A DNA stretch of 20,542 nucleotides from Didymodactylos carnosus (Eukaryota; Rotifera; Eurotatoria; Philodinida; Philodinidae): contig CAJNOQ010003350.1 in the NCBI GenBank assembly GCA_905250885.1, forward strand, positions 1 through 20,542, given 5' to 3'. Each line of letters begins with the position of its first letter. Positions within the stretch are counted from its first letter, which is position 1. Below the pieces are notes generated by a model that made no database searches, had not been told where the DNA came from, and saw only the letters and a list, made by a program, of their open reading frames with translations. Below are positions 1 through 10,049 of the stretch, one piece after another. Both the position numbers and the translations under genes were made by a program.

Positions 1-2870
1 TATGTTAAGAGTGTGCATACTTTTTTTCTCTCTGCATCATTTTCAAGGTTCTATTATTTGAATAAAAACAGACCCAAATGATTATACAAGTCATCTAACA
101 ATGGCCAACCTTATTTTTTAATAAAAAGATTTTAATCATATGTACAGTATGTTTACTAAATTATCTATCAACCCAAACATATGTCGATCAAAGAGTGGTG
201 TCGTGTTTTTCCTCTTCCTTTCCACATCATTTCTTTCTACGTTAAACAAGAGGTTTTATTGCACGTCCACCTGAAGAAAATGCGATTATTAACAATTGCA
301 AAATTAACAAAATTTAATTATTTTGCCACTACCACCTACTTGAACAGAGAAAAAGACATGACATCAACCCTTGGGAAAAAAATATACGAAAAACGTAGGG
401 AATATGTGAATGAAAGAGAAAACGTCTTTCTGAATTGAAATCTATGAAAATAAGCCTTTGAAGACTACTAAGAACATAAATGTGTTTTTTTTTAGAATAA
501 AACCAGAAGTATAATACAGAGCAAAAATCAAGAATGACCGAATTTGATTAAAAAATAAAGATACTAGGATATAAAGTAGAGATATGTAGCATATTAGACG
601 TGCTTTGCTCTAAAACTTACTGTCATGATAATCAACAACCATTGTCGATTTGTAAAAATTTGGTTTTTAACAAAAAAACCTGATAATTTATCCAGTGTCA
701 GGAATACCTTGTCCATCGGTCCCGTAAAGACAGTATGGCAACTTGTTGATATTGATATGATGGAAACAAAACCGATAAGCGTATATAGCTCTCATTCCTT
801 CCTCTCTTCGAAGTAAACGTTTTGTTATCGCCTTATATATGGCCCTTAGATTGCTACAAAGAGGAAGATTGATACAGAAATAAATTCAAGTGGATTAAGA
901 TCTCAATCATTTTTGAAAAGTTGAGAAATTTGTAATTATCGCTCGAAATAAGTCGGTCCTGGAGGGTTAAAGCATCAATTTGACTTTTGGACTAAATTAT
1001 CCAAAAGTAAACTTGCGATGTTCGGTTCCTCATCATGTGCACTGCTGTAGTGTACTGCTCAAATCATACAGCTTATAATCATGGGCTACAGACGCGGTCA
1101 CCCATCGACGTACTAATCAACGCCTGTATACTCTGTGATGAGTCATAGGGCAGAGTAGATATTATAGAGTAGAGACACACGTGATAGAGAGTGACTACAT
1201 ATCTAAAATATACAGCTGTTCGTGCTTTTTTTTTTGACTTTTCGTTTATTTATTGTTAAGCCCGTAGGTTGTTACAAAAAAAAGAGACACTTTACAGTTA
1301 AGCTAAACCATATTTACATTCACTGTCTCTTAAACAGAATATACCCTTAAAAAGGTGCTAAAGGCAGTACAGAAAAAAGAGGGGGATACTTAACAAACAA
1401 TAATTAGGCGATAAAATTAGGCAATACTGGGCTGTTGTAATAAAAAGTTTTGTACGACTTTATAATCGATAATCTTCAACAGAAAAATTAACCAACGTAT
1501 TTTCAGATAGTACAAAGAAAAACGGTGGGACATACATATCATAGACACAAATATAAAATCCGCAACATGTTTTAAAATAGAGATCTTAGAGCAGGAAAAA
1601 GTTTACAAAAAATAAAAAATTGTGTAGTTTGAGAAGTAGATAAAAACTGCCTAACTCAGATTTTCTCTCTTCAACAAAATTTATGTACACAACTAGTACC
1701 GACTCATGCATGCTTTAAGGGAGAAAAACTTACCGGCTTGGAGATTCTTGGCGGAAGGGACATGGTCTCAATACTAAACACTGACTACTAGCTTTTCGTG
1801 CTCGTTCAGATGGCATCATTAGAAATTTTGCCACTTGATAATCTTGCAGTTTCGGTTTTAATAAAATTCTAGTGTCTTCTCGGTTGAACTGCAATACCTG
1901 GATAGCGAGACACTGCAGTCGAATTTAGTTTTCGTAAAAATGTGTCGAATGCACATAGGAGCCAAATTTAAATTTTGCACGTCGTCTAGACAAGCTTAAA
2001 ACCGAAAAAGTTCTATCGAATCTATAATTTTGCACATGGAAAAGGTTTTACTTTTTGATCAAAATGTTGTTTTGGGATCAACCGAGCACTTTCAAAAATT
2101 TTGAAGAGCGCATTCTGAAAGAGAGTGCGCTCTACCATCATCACTCTCAACAAAATATATACACCTTTTCTGTTCTGCGTATGTAGCCACTCTCTGAAAA
2201 CACGTGCTGATCTATACTGGTTCCATTCTCTGGATACTGTACCATGTACAAGGGGGAAAAACCTCACTTTAAGTGCTTTTAAGTGTGTGCACCCCCGGGT
2301 TAAGTGTTACTTTAAGTGTTTAAGTTCTGGAGTGTCACTTCTTCCTGGAAAGTCAAGAGTTCAGCCATATATGTTCCAAAACATAAAATGTATGGACTGC
2401 GGCTGTTCCGCGTGATACGAGTCTGTTTGTTTTCATCATTTTAATGAACAAAGTTAGAAAGCATCTACAAATGTCAGTAAAAAACCGAAAACTATTTCTA
2501 GACCTATTTCTTTCAGTACAGAGCGGCCGGTTTAGTGACAAGACAACAGTTATTTTTCTTTCTTTTCACTGTTGTTATTTTACTAGTATGGACAGGTGAT
2601 ATCAAAGCCTTTCTCTTTCTCTATTACTAATCGTTCGTTCAGTTATGTATGCTACTCACTTGAAGTAACATCAACGAGTAGCGTCTCTATCTTGTTCGTT
2701 CCTCTGTTTTCTTTTTATACATAATTGTGATAATTTCACTTGAGAAGAATAAAAATAGTTGAAACAAAATCGAATGTTTAAAGTTGAACAAGGGCAATTA
2801 TCAAGGAAGAATATTAGTTAGACATTAGCTGGCGGCCCATATAGCCCTAACACATGCATGGATATTAAAA
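1..2870. other. Gene-poor AT-rich region
   Basis: The open frames here are short (under 100 codons), overlap on opposite strands and show no recognisable domain, and I could not chain exons between them. Small structures include a 9-bp hairpin ACTTTTGGA...TCCAAAAGT (983-1008) and a cluster of TTAAGTG words (listed separately). No RNA gene was recognised. Confidence 0.5.
2269..2326. repeat. TTAAGTG short-repeat cluster
   Basis: The word TTAAGTG occurs at about 2269, 2279, 2300 and 2311, with a variant TTAAGTT near 2320. Spacing is irregular and a CACCCCCGGG segment lies between copies 2 and 3. It may be a decayed tandem repeat. No function is evident. Confidence 0.5.
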
Positions 2871-2871
2871 T

Positions 2872-2898
2872 GTGTATGAGAAAAAAGATCTCATACAC
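2872..2898. repeat. Perfect 10-bp-arm hairpin
   Basis: The arms GTGTATGAGA (2872-2881) and TCTCATACAC (2889-2898) are exact reverse complements around a 7-nt A-rich loop. It stands alone between AT-rich sequences. I assign no function; without neighbouring genes it cannot be called a terminator. Confidence 0.6.
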
Positions 2899-3009
2899 CT
2901 CTGGACTTCTTTTTATAAAGCAGCATAAACATTCAATACCACGTAACTTTTGAGCAAAAGGCGAAATCTGTGACTTTTTCTTGCTTCTTCTAAGCAATCA
3001 CTATGGATT

Positions 3010-3099
3010 CAATTCGCAAATGTCGCATGAACATTCGCCAATAGTTTAGGGGTATTGGCGAAAGGGGTATCAGTATTGGCGAATGTGAATTTTGCGAAT
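3010..3099. repeat. Nested inverted repeat with ATTCGCCAATA arms
   Basis: ATTCGCCAATA near 3032-3042 is answered by TATTGGCGAAT twice downstream (near 3053 and 3074). The outer words ATTCGCAAATG (3010) and TTTTGCGAAT (near 3090) also pair, so the sequence can fold in alternative ways. The GCGAAT/ATTCGC word is repeated on both strands in this short block. This looks like a small MITE or a decayed foldback remnant. Confidence 0.55.
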
Positions 3100-3210
3100 G
3101 TCTCGGCGACATTCAGTGACGCTTAAAGTGACTGCCATTTATAAGTCTGCGCACCCTTTTGGGAGGTCGTTTCCCCCTTGACCATCTATCTCTCTCTATC
3201 ACATAGTGGA

Positions 3211-3509
3211 CAATTTTGACTAGGCACGTGGACATGTGCCATAAAAGTGATACGAAAGCCTCTAAACACTATTTGAATAGGTTGACGTATGCGCCCTTCC
3301 AATGGTGTAATTCACAGGTGTAAAGATGTTTTTATCAGGGATTTTCAAAGATCCGATATCTGAAAATATCTAGAAAACCCAACTAGAAGTGTTTTTGAAC
3401 CTTGCAAATCACACTATTGGAAAGAGCGCATACGAAAACCTATACAAATAGTGTTTAGAGATTTTCGTATCACTTTTATGGCACATGTCCACGTGTCTAG
3501 TGAAAATTG
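3211..3509. mobile_element. Foldback MITE with ~110-bp inverted arms
   Basis: The left arm (3211-3320, beginning CAATTTTGACTAGGCACGTG) and right arm (3400-3509) are reverse complements over nearly their whole length. Shared blocks include CACGTGGACATGTGCCATAA, AAGTGATACGAAA and TCTAAACACTATTTG. About 79 bp separate the arms, and there is no open frame. The arms differ by scattered substitutions, so the element is old but well preserved. I could not find a convincing target-site duplication, so the family is not assigned. Confidence 0.8.
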
Positions 3510-3751
3510 CTGCGGGAATGCTGCAAATCTGTCATTTCGTTAAATCGAACGATTTCTTGCGCATAAAAACATACAACTGACATATCACATTTGGAAAACC
3601 TATAAGTCAGTCGAGGATTATTTATGCTACTTTATGCTATTCGGACAGATGTATTGTGCGAAGAAGAACATTCTGTGAAAGTTTCAATCAGATTGGAGCT
3701 TCGGAAACATTCGGAAACTCAATATACCGAACATACTTCTTCAGAAAACAC

Positions 3752-4068
3752 TTACGAGGGAACCTATGGAAGTGCTCCCCTCTGATTGCAATGATTTATA
3801 CATGGAACGATAGACCATAGTGAGGTAGTAAATACCCTAAAAGGATTCGGACCCATGACTCTTGAAGCCCCGGTTTTCTGAAAAACCAATTTTTTCTGAA
3901 ATTCTAAAAAATAATCAAAACCTTTCTTAATGAGGGATGATTGTAGCCCGTAAATTTCTGATTAAAATGAGACATCTCTCAGCTCTACAGAATCTTTCTT
4001 TGCAAACTTATATAATTTATAAGAAAAACCCTAAATGTTTACTGTTAGCTCAAAGCTACAGAAATAAG
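3752..4068 (+). mobile_element. Solo copy of a dispersed repeat unit
   Basis: It begins TTACGAGGGAACC, like the unit at 10937. From about 3905 to 4068 it matches 11090-11253 closely, sharing AAAATAATCAAAACCTTTCT, TTTCTGATTAAAATGAGACA, CTTTCTTTGCAAACTTAT and AGCTCAAAGCTACAGAAATA. The stretch between (about 3767-3890) diverges strongly from the other copy. There is no inverted partner here, so this is a single unit and not a foldback. It is non-coding. Confidence 0.8.
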
Positions 4069-4554
4069 AAGAAGTTATAAAATATGAAACTATAAAAATA
4101 GTTAATAGTAAATATTTAAAGCTACATAATTTCTTGAAAAAATTTCAAAATAATGACAGTCGATAGAGAATTCAATTCTCTACAAAATGTCTCATTTTCC
4201 ACTGAAACATGAACTCGGAAAGTTAATAGCACTGAACAAGAAACGAAATTTATGTATTTGTTGCTGAATGTTTTTACTGTACAGTCAATAGTGAAATTGT
4301 TACGAATCATCATTTTTACATGGTGCGTATTATTGTTTTTAGCATTACTCCATCTTCTACCCTCCACAGAATGAACAATTTTGTTTTGTAGAAAAATTCT
4401 TCTGGCTTTATTCGTCAAATTCTCTTTTTTTCAGTAGACTTATGGATCAGAAGACTAATTCCGTCAATGTAACAAATTCGTCTAGCTGTATAATCCCCTC
4501 TTCCTATTTTGTTTTTGTTGTACTTTTCTCTGTCTAGTTATTTCATAATATTGT

Positions 4555-5304
4555 CTACACTGTAAGGTTGAAAATTATTTATGGAAAATGCTCGGTGAAT
4601 TTCAAAGACTACGTATAGGAATTCTTCGAGGATTTTCCAGTTCACAGAAAATCGAATTTCCAACAATCTGGAAATTCCTCGTTGAATTTCCATAAATAAT
4701 TCCCAAGAAAGTAGAAATTCCTTTTTGATTTTCTATAAACTGGAAATTCCTCGAGGGGTCTGCACCGAGTGGCGGCGCGACCAGGTTATATTGGGGTTGA
4801 CCCCGCTCATACTTTTGAAGAATTTCTGGTGAATCTTCCTACCGAAACTTCGAGTCGCCACTGACTCTGCCAAAATCAAAATTCTTGCTGGCATAGGCGG
4901 AATTGTGATCTAAAGTAGAAACTGTCAAAGCTGATTTACGTGTAATATGAATGTCTTTACTACACCTATACTGATTGCAAAACAAAAAGATTAATAAATA
5001 TCTGGTGTAGAAATTCCTGAGCGAATTTCCACTTTCTAGAAAATCGTCGCGGATTTCTAGTTTATAGAAAATCAAAATCGAATTTCCAGATTCTTGGCAA
5101 TTATTTATAAAAAATCCTCAGCGATTCTCTACCTTTATAGAAAATCGAATTTATGGAAATTCAAGTCGATTTTCTATAAAGTAGAAAATCAACATTTTCT
5201 AGAAAGCTGGAAATTCATCGAGGAATTTCTATAAAGTAGAAAATCCCCGGCGATTTTTCGGTTAATTTTCTATAAACTGGAATTAATTCAAGATTACAGT
5301 GTAG
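4555..5304. mobile_element. 750-bp non-autonomous element with palindromic body
   Basis: The ends are perfect 11-bp inverted repeats, CTACACTGTAA (4555-4565) and TTACAGTGTAG (5294-5304), and the match continues imperfectly inward (TTGAA...). The body is a degenerate array of two palindrome types: GATTTTCTA-n-TAGAAAATC (for example 5168-5190) and GGAAATTC-TCG-GAATTTCC (for example near 4668-4692 and 5209-5229). There is no transposase. Terminal repeats with internal palindromes point to a foldback-type DNA transposon derivative. Superfamily not assigned because no clear target duplication is visible. Confidence 0.8.
4759..5011. repeat. Unrelated core inside the 750-bp element
   Basis: The palindrome array stops at about 4758 and resumes at about 5012. 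The segment between has a GC-rich start (GCACCGAGTGGCGGCGCGAC, 4762-4781) and no array units. Its edges, TCTGCACC and GGTGTAGA, are near inverted repeats (7 of 8). AGTGGCG-type starts occur at the ends of many invertebrate DNA elements, so it may be a nested insertion; it may instead be the element's own core. A minus-strand open frame across it has no recognisable domain. Confidence 0.45.
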
Positions 5305-5696
5305 TATATATAAGTGCATGTGAAAGTTCATACATCCAACTCTACTCTTACTGTAATATCTCTGTTACTACACATATTCTTGATAATGACAACTGCATTG
5401 TCGAAACGTCAAATTAAATAAAAATTCAAAGGTGCCCAGATATATTGCCAGCAAAAAACGCTTTATCAAATCAAGCACTACCGACTACAGTGAGGTACCC
5501 ACATATAGAGGTTTTACTCTAATAAGAAAATGAAGAAGTTTTTGAATATCCAAAATGTAAGTAAGTGTAGTAGAAAAACTACTTGTTCTGTAAGAGAGCG
5601 ACAGACAATATTTATATTGAACATTTAGAAGAAGAAGAAGAGACTATGCTACTACCACTGATTTTTTCAGATGGACTAACAGAAAAAATTCATTTT
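5305..5696. other. CEP70 3' flank
   Basis: This lies between the 750-bp element and the CEP70 stop codon. It probably includes the CEP70 3'UTR on the minus strand. It holds an AAG microsatellite near 5628-5642. No canonical AATAAA on the minus strand was identified close to the stop. Confidence 0.4.
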
Positions 5697-8600
5697 TTAA
5701 GAATTTTCTTCTTGTTCTTTGTTGTTCAATGTTTCATCTTCGATGTGTTTTTTTGTTTCTGATAATAAACGTAATGAAGATGAAGAACCTAATGGACGTT
5801 TCGTCTCTCTTTTTGAAGAAGATAGAGTTAATGTTTGATCGTTATTCGTACGGTTTTTATCGAATGTCAAAGACGAGCGAGATATATTCATCGATGTTGT
5901 ACGATAAATTGGTATTCGAGTAGATGACGCTGAAGATTTTCTCGTCGTTAATTCATTGTAATTCTTCTTAATATTTTCTATTGTTGAATTGTCAGATTTT
6001 TTATTATCGCTATCATTTTCGTCCTCTTGGTTTGTTAACAAGAGTAAACGATTATCGTTTCCATTTGAATATAAATGTAAATCGTCATCTTTTTGTGTAT
6101 GTGCCAATAATTTTAACGTTTTTATTGCAGGAATAATTTCTTCACCTTTCGATACTTCTAAAAATTATTAATATTGTATAACTACAATTTACTAAAGATA
6201 AATTGTTACCTAATTGATTTGAAATTTGTTCAATAAATTTATGATAATATGGAACAAAATCATCATACGCACGAATTTTTGTTGCTGCTCTATAAAATAA
6301 GATGTTCATATTATAATGTATACTTCTACGATGATAATACTGATGTATTACTTACTCGTTTAAATCAGATATTTTTGTTAATTTTTTAAATGTATAAAAT
6401 TCATTCGAATTACAATCATCCAAATTTGTTTGTAAAATTTTTATTAATTTTGGACAACTTGTTTTTGATGAATCTAAAATATTCTATATGAAGGCATGTT
6501 CTTCTTCGTGTTAATTCATCTTCTTACCTACACCTAGTGCACTTGCAATTGATTTTTTAAAATTATTTAACTCTCCTTGTTTATAATACAGTTCATTGAG
6601 AGTAGTAGGTATTTGAGTAAAACAGTTTGAATCAAATAATGATTGACACTGTTCAATTATTCTTAAACAAAATTGATAACTTGGATGATGATCTTTATAA
6701 ATCTAGAGAAATAGAAGAAAAAAAAATGAATTAATTTATTTGTCCATGATAATAATTCGTTTGAAAGAGAATTTTACATTCACAAACAATTGTGACAACC
6801 ATCTGTCTCACATGCTTACCCTATCTGAACATTTGCAAATGAAATGATTGAGATTGCTCTCATCATTGATTACTCGATCTCGTCCACTCTATAAGCAAGA
6901 GAAAACAATTAACTATATTTTCTATAATAATTCTTACTTCATTTTTTTGTTCCTCACTATCAACGTTTTCTGACGTAATTCAGTTAGTTGAATCATTAGT
7001 TTTCACTATTTCGAAATATCTCATCTATCGCAAATATTTTATCATTTTTCATCAATAAACGTTTGTTTCATAGTGTTGGACAAATCATCCAAAATGTTTT
7101 AAAACGTGAACAAAAACTACGTATTATAAAAAAGTTACAAAATCAAATTTCATAATTACTAATAAAAATTAAGATGTCTACGATAATTACTTTAATCAAG
7201 AAAAAAAATCTGATCATTCCACTAATAAACATTAGATAACCACTTCACATTAAGCGATGAATAACGGTAACGATCAGTTATAATCATCATTCATTTACGA
7301 TAAACAGTCACAATACTTTGATTAACATTCGATGTTAATCAAAGTGTTGTGGTTATATGGTCGGTATGACCCACTGAGAGGGGCGAACTTAAAGGAGAGT
7401 AGTCTCATTTTATAGCACAGACTTTCCTCTACATTAGACTATGTTCAGCTCAAAATAAAAACTTTTCTGCAAAAAAGAGGGAGGGGGGAGGAGGAGATAT
7501 CCTAAAGTCCGTCCTCCTCCCTAGGGCATTCCAGCCATAAGCACCGTTCTCAATTAAGAACGGTTATTTCAGTTGAGTTGTTTCCTGATTTGCATCATTT
7601 CAAGTTTTCGAAAATGATTGTATTCGTGTTATAAAAACTGTTGTAAAAACTGTTATAAAAATCGGAAGTTTTTATTTTACTGTCACCGTTAGTAATTTAT
7701 TATTTCTATTTATTTTTAACTTCAATATATTCATATATCAGTATTTTATTGTATTATGTAAATAAAATATAGTTAACATCTAACATAGCGCCTTTAAATA
7801 TGTGTAGAAATAAGTTGATGAATTAATTCTCTTTTACTAACCTGTTGAATTCGTTTTTGATTTGATTTATCTTTAAAAGTATCGGAAAATGTTTGCCAAA
7901 TATAATTTCTCATATCATAATGGCTTGGTTTCGTCTGTTTTTCATTATTATTTGTATAGTGTTTTGATGATGATGATTGACGATTATACTTTATACACAT
8001 ATGAAATAGTTCATGAATGAACTAAAAACGAGATGAAACAAACAAAACTTACTAAAAGTGTACATCTTTCAAAAAATAAAAGAGAAGAATTACTCGATGA
8101 TCTGTTGTTGTTTGAGAATCATTATTCATAGTTAAATATTTAGAATTACCATTTTGTTCCAATGTTCTTCTAAAACAGAACTTAACTAAAATAAGCCAAA
8201 ATAGTAAAGAGCACTTTAAGATTAGAAATTAGAGGAGATAATGAATGTCTCAAATGTATCAATCACCGATACATTCTACGTCGCTTACAATTGTTCTAAT
8301 CGCTTTTCCATAATATCAATTGTTTTTCTCAATTGGGCTATCGTGTCTTGACAATTATCCAGTTGTACCTTGTAGGACTAAAACAAATGATACACATTGG
8401 CTGTTTAAGGATAAAAAGTCTTTCTTCTCTTCTTCATTTTAACGTAAATTGTGATTACGAGATAAGACCGAAAGTTGAAGAACAGATCGAAAGCAACGCC
8501 TAAATGATGAGTAGAACTCACGAACTTACATCCGTGAGACAAATGTGTTTACTTTTAGTCTAAATTATTTAGAACTAAATGTGTAAGAGTTCGAATTTCT

Positions 8601-10049
8601 GCTGTATCCAAAATATGATGCTTTTTTTGTGTTCTATATACGCTGCTTTCTTAGTAAGAAAGCTACATATTTCCGGATAGGATGGATCTCAGGAAAACTC
8701 TATTAGAAATTAGGTTACTTTTGGGTAGGATTCTAACAAAATCGTATAGAATTATAATGGAATCGGATAGACTCGAAAGTTGTAGAACATGCAAGGAGGG
8801 GTTAAAATAGAACCATAGGAAGAAAATATGATGATTGGATGATAGTTTCGTAATTATTTAGAATTTTAGTAGAAAAGTATAAATCATGAAAGGAAATTTT
8901 CTATAATTATCTGTACTAGCTTCATTCAAAATAGGCGCTCACATTTTATGAGCAGTCTCAATTCAACATAAGATTACTAAATTTTTCTTTGTAATCGTAC
9001 AACACATTTAAAATTGACTCATCTACTTTTTATTACTTCAGTCTGATATTAAGTGTCGTTCTTTGTTAAGAACAGCAGAATCCCGCTTCAGATTCTTGAT
9101 GGGGACACAATATCTAAGATCGTGCTAGGAACTTATTAGAATTATTAAGATTCTAAAAGATTTTAGTAGAAAATAGATAGGAAATGAATAGGATTTTGTC
9201 TAAGATTATATCTCTTGTACAAGTCACGAGTCTGTTTTTTCTAGAGATGAGTCAAGAGCGAGTAAATTTAAAGTAGAATAATATAGCATTATACACAGAC
9301 GAGAAAAGTGGCATATGAGTGTAATTGTAACGATTTTTACAAAACAAAAAAGCTTAATACAATTTTATAGAGTCTAATACTTTATTTGTAGTGCTTTTTC
9401 TTCAATACTTACACTCGCTTCTCGTTTGTATTGATTTAATTTTGTATCGTAATTTATACTTATTGAATCATCGTTATTAGCCGGTAAGAAGGAACAATCG
9501 TGATCATCGATTGTCTGTTATAAAAAATAAAACTAAAATTTGTACAAAGCACAACATATTTAAATGATCGTTTGACTAATTTACTTTTGGTGTATGTAAT
9601 TTTGTCTGTTTATCACTTTTACGTATTTGACGTCGAATATCTCTTATTTCGTGCCTATAAACATAAACAAACTTTATTGTTAGCTATTAATAAGAATAAT
9701 TTATTTAATTTTACTTCAAATTCATATTAGATTGTAGTAGTTCATGAATCATATGTTTATTATTTGAATTATCTGCCATTAACATTCCGTGATTGGTGTT
9801 AGTGTTGTTGTTGTTGTATGAAATATCTAGTGTACGATCGGCTTCATTTGTTTCATCTAATGTTTGAACTTTTGTTGTTTGATCATCAGTATCATCTTCA
9901 TCATCGTTTACCGTTGTTGGCGTATCACCGTTAACATAATTTCTATTATTTTGTTTTTTTGAATTGACTAAAGTTGATTTTAATTTTTTGGTTTGATGTG
10001 TATGATTTATTGAAGATTTTTCATGATTATTATTATCATGTTTTGACAT
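5697..10049 (-). CDS. CEP70: CEP70-like centrosomal protein (multi-exon, about 596 aa)
   Basis: CEP70 is a coiled-coil protein of centrosomes and basal bodies that binds gamma-tubulin and supports microtubule organisation and ciliogenesis. I assembled these minus-strand exons by hand: 10049-9715, 9654-9585, 9514-9413, 8377-8289, 8169-8094, 8021-7838, 6969-6938, 6888-6820, 6702-6528, 6473-6356, 6289-6210 and 6157-5697. All introns are GT...AG, and the joined frame is open for 596 codons and a stop. Residues about 99-200 are coiled coil, including MIHELLQSNMNLK, which resembles vertebrate MIQELIETNQQLR. Residues about 320-463 match the conserved C-terminal block: the ALGVDSS junction resembles LLELDSS, and IIPAIKTLKLL resembles AIVPAVKKLKVL (vertebrate residues recalled from memory). 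The N-terminus (Asn/Asp/Thr-rich) and the last ~130 residues (Ser/Thr/Asn-rich) look disordered. The middle is shorter than in vertebrates. The 6969-6938 exon and the 7838 end of the exon before it are the least certain. The start is the ATG at 10049 after a 5'UTR-type acceptor; a further upstream coding exon cannot be excluded. Confidence 0.85.
6210..6702 (-). other. CEP70: CEP70 conserved C-terminal exons
   Basis: Three consecutive exons (6702-6528, 6473-6356, 6289-6210), separated by 54- and 66-bp introns, encode the best conserved stretch, about residues 320-443. In order it shows a helix with CQSLFDSN, the segment TTLNELYYKQGELNNFKKS, the junction ALGVDSSK and the block FVPYYHKFIEQISNQLE. 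All intron phases agree, and each break falls inside a codon or between codons without a frame change. This is the main evidence for the family assignment. Confidence 0.85.
6970..7837 (-). other. Long CEP70 intron (about 868 bp) holding hairpins
   Basis: This is the gap between the exon ending near 7838 (or 7842) and a 32-bp exon at 6969-6938. It falls where vertebrate CEP70 has its central segment, and I find no matching coding sequence in it. It contains a near-perfect 18-bp-arm hairpin (7311-7349), a purine/pyrimidine inverted repeat (GGGAGGAGGA near 7486 with TCCTCCTCCC near 7512), an 8-bp hairpin ACCGTTCT...AGAACGGT (7543-7564) and a small tandem repeat of TAAAAACTGTT near 7630. The exact splice sites here are less sure than elsewhere in the gene. 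Confidence 0.45.
7311..7349. repeat. Near-perfect 18-bp-arm hairpin in CEP70 intron
   Basis: The arms CAATACTTTGATTAACAT (7311-7328) and ATGTTAATCAAAGTGTTG (7332-7349) pair at 17 of 18 positions around a 3-nt loop TCG. Weak pairing continues outward. With such a short loop this is one of the most stable hairpins in the window; it could be the heart of a small foldback insertion in the intron. Confidence 0.7.
8378..9412 (-). other. CEP70 intron 3 (1035 bp) with degenerate repeats
   Basis: The donor is AGT|GTAAGT at 9412 and the acceptor TTGTTTTAG at 8378. The exons on both sides join in phase 0 within the coiled-coil region, so the splice is well supported. At about 1 kb it is far longer than the ~50-70 bp introns elsewhere in this gene. 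It contains repeated AT-rich words such as TTTTAGTAGAAAA (8864-8876 and 9161-9173) and several TAGGAT/TTAGAATT variants between 8680 and 9215. I see no open frame of note and no clear terminal inverted repeats. Confidence 0.7.
9715..10049 (-). other. CEP70: CEP70 first coding exon
   Basis: This exon encodes residues 1-111 plus two bases of codon 112. It begins MSKHDNNNHEKSS and continues as an Asn/Thr/Asp-rich stretch with an acidic run (DDEDDTDD) that is probably disordered. It ends with the start of the coiled coil, MIHELLQSNMNLK, the first piece recognisable as CEP70. The donor at 9714 is GTAAAA. Upstream, TTTTAG at 10072 is a good splice acceptor, so bases 10071-10050 are probably 5'UTR. 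The open frame technically runs on to 10130, but it passes through that acceptor and uses a non-ATG start, so I did not use it. Confidence 0.75.

Noticed and set aside
4555..5304. A possible CRISPR array, because of repeated short palindromes
   Set aside because: The repeats are diverged, irregularly spaced and alternate between two types without unique spacers, and the window is eukaryotic.
7794..8000. A stand-alone 68-codon minus-strand frame
   Set aside because: It is the sixth CEP70 exon plus read-through into intron, ending at an intronic stop; it is not a separate gene.
8066..8078. A possible 13-bp micro-exon (ATGTACACTTTTA) between two CEP70 exons
   Set aside because: Including it puts the next exon out of frame; a single 72-bp intron from 8093 to 8022 keeps the frame.
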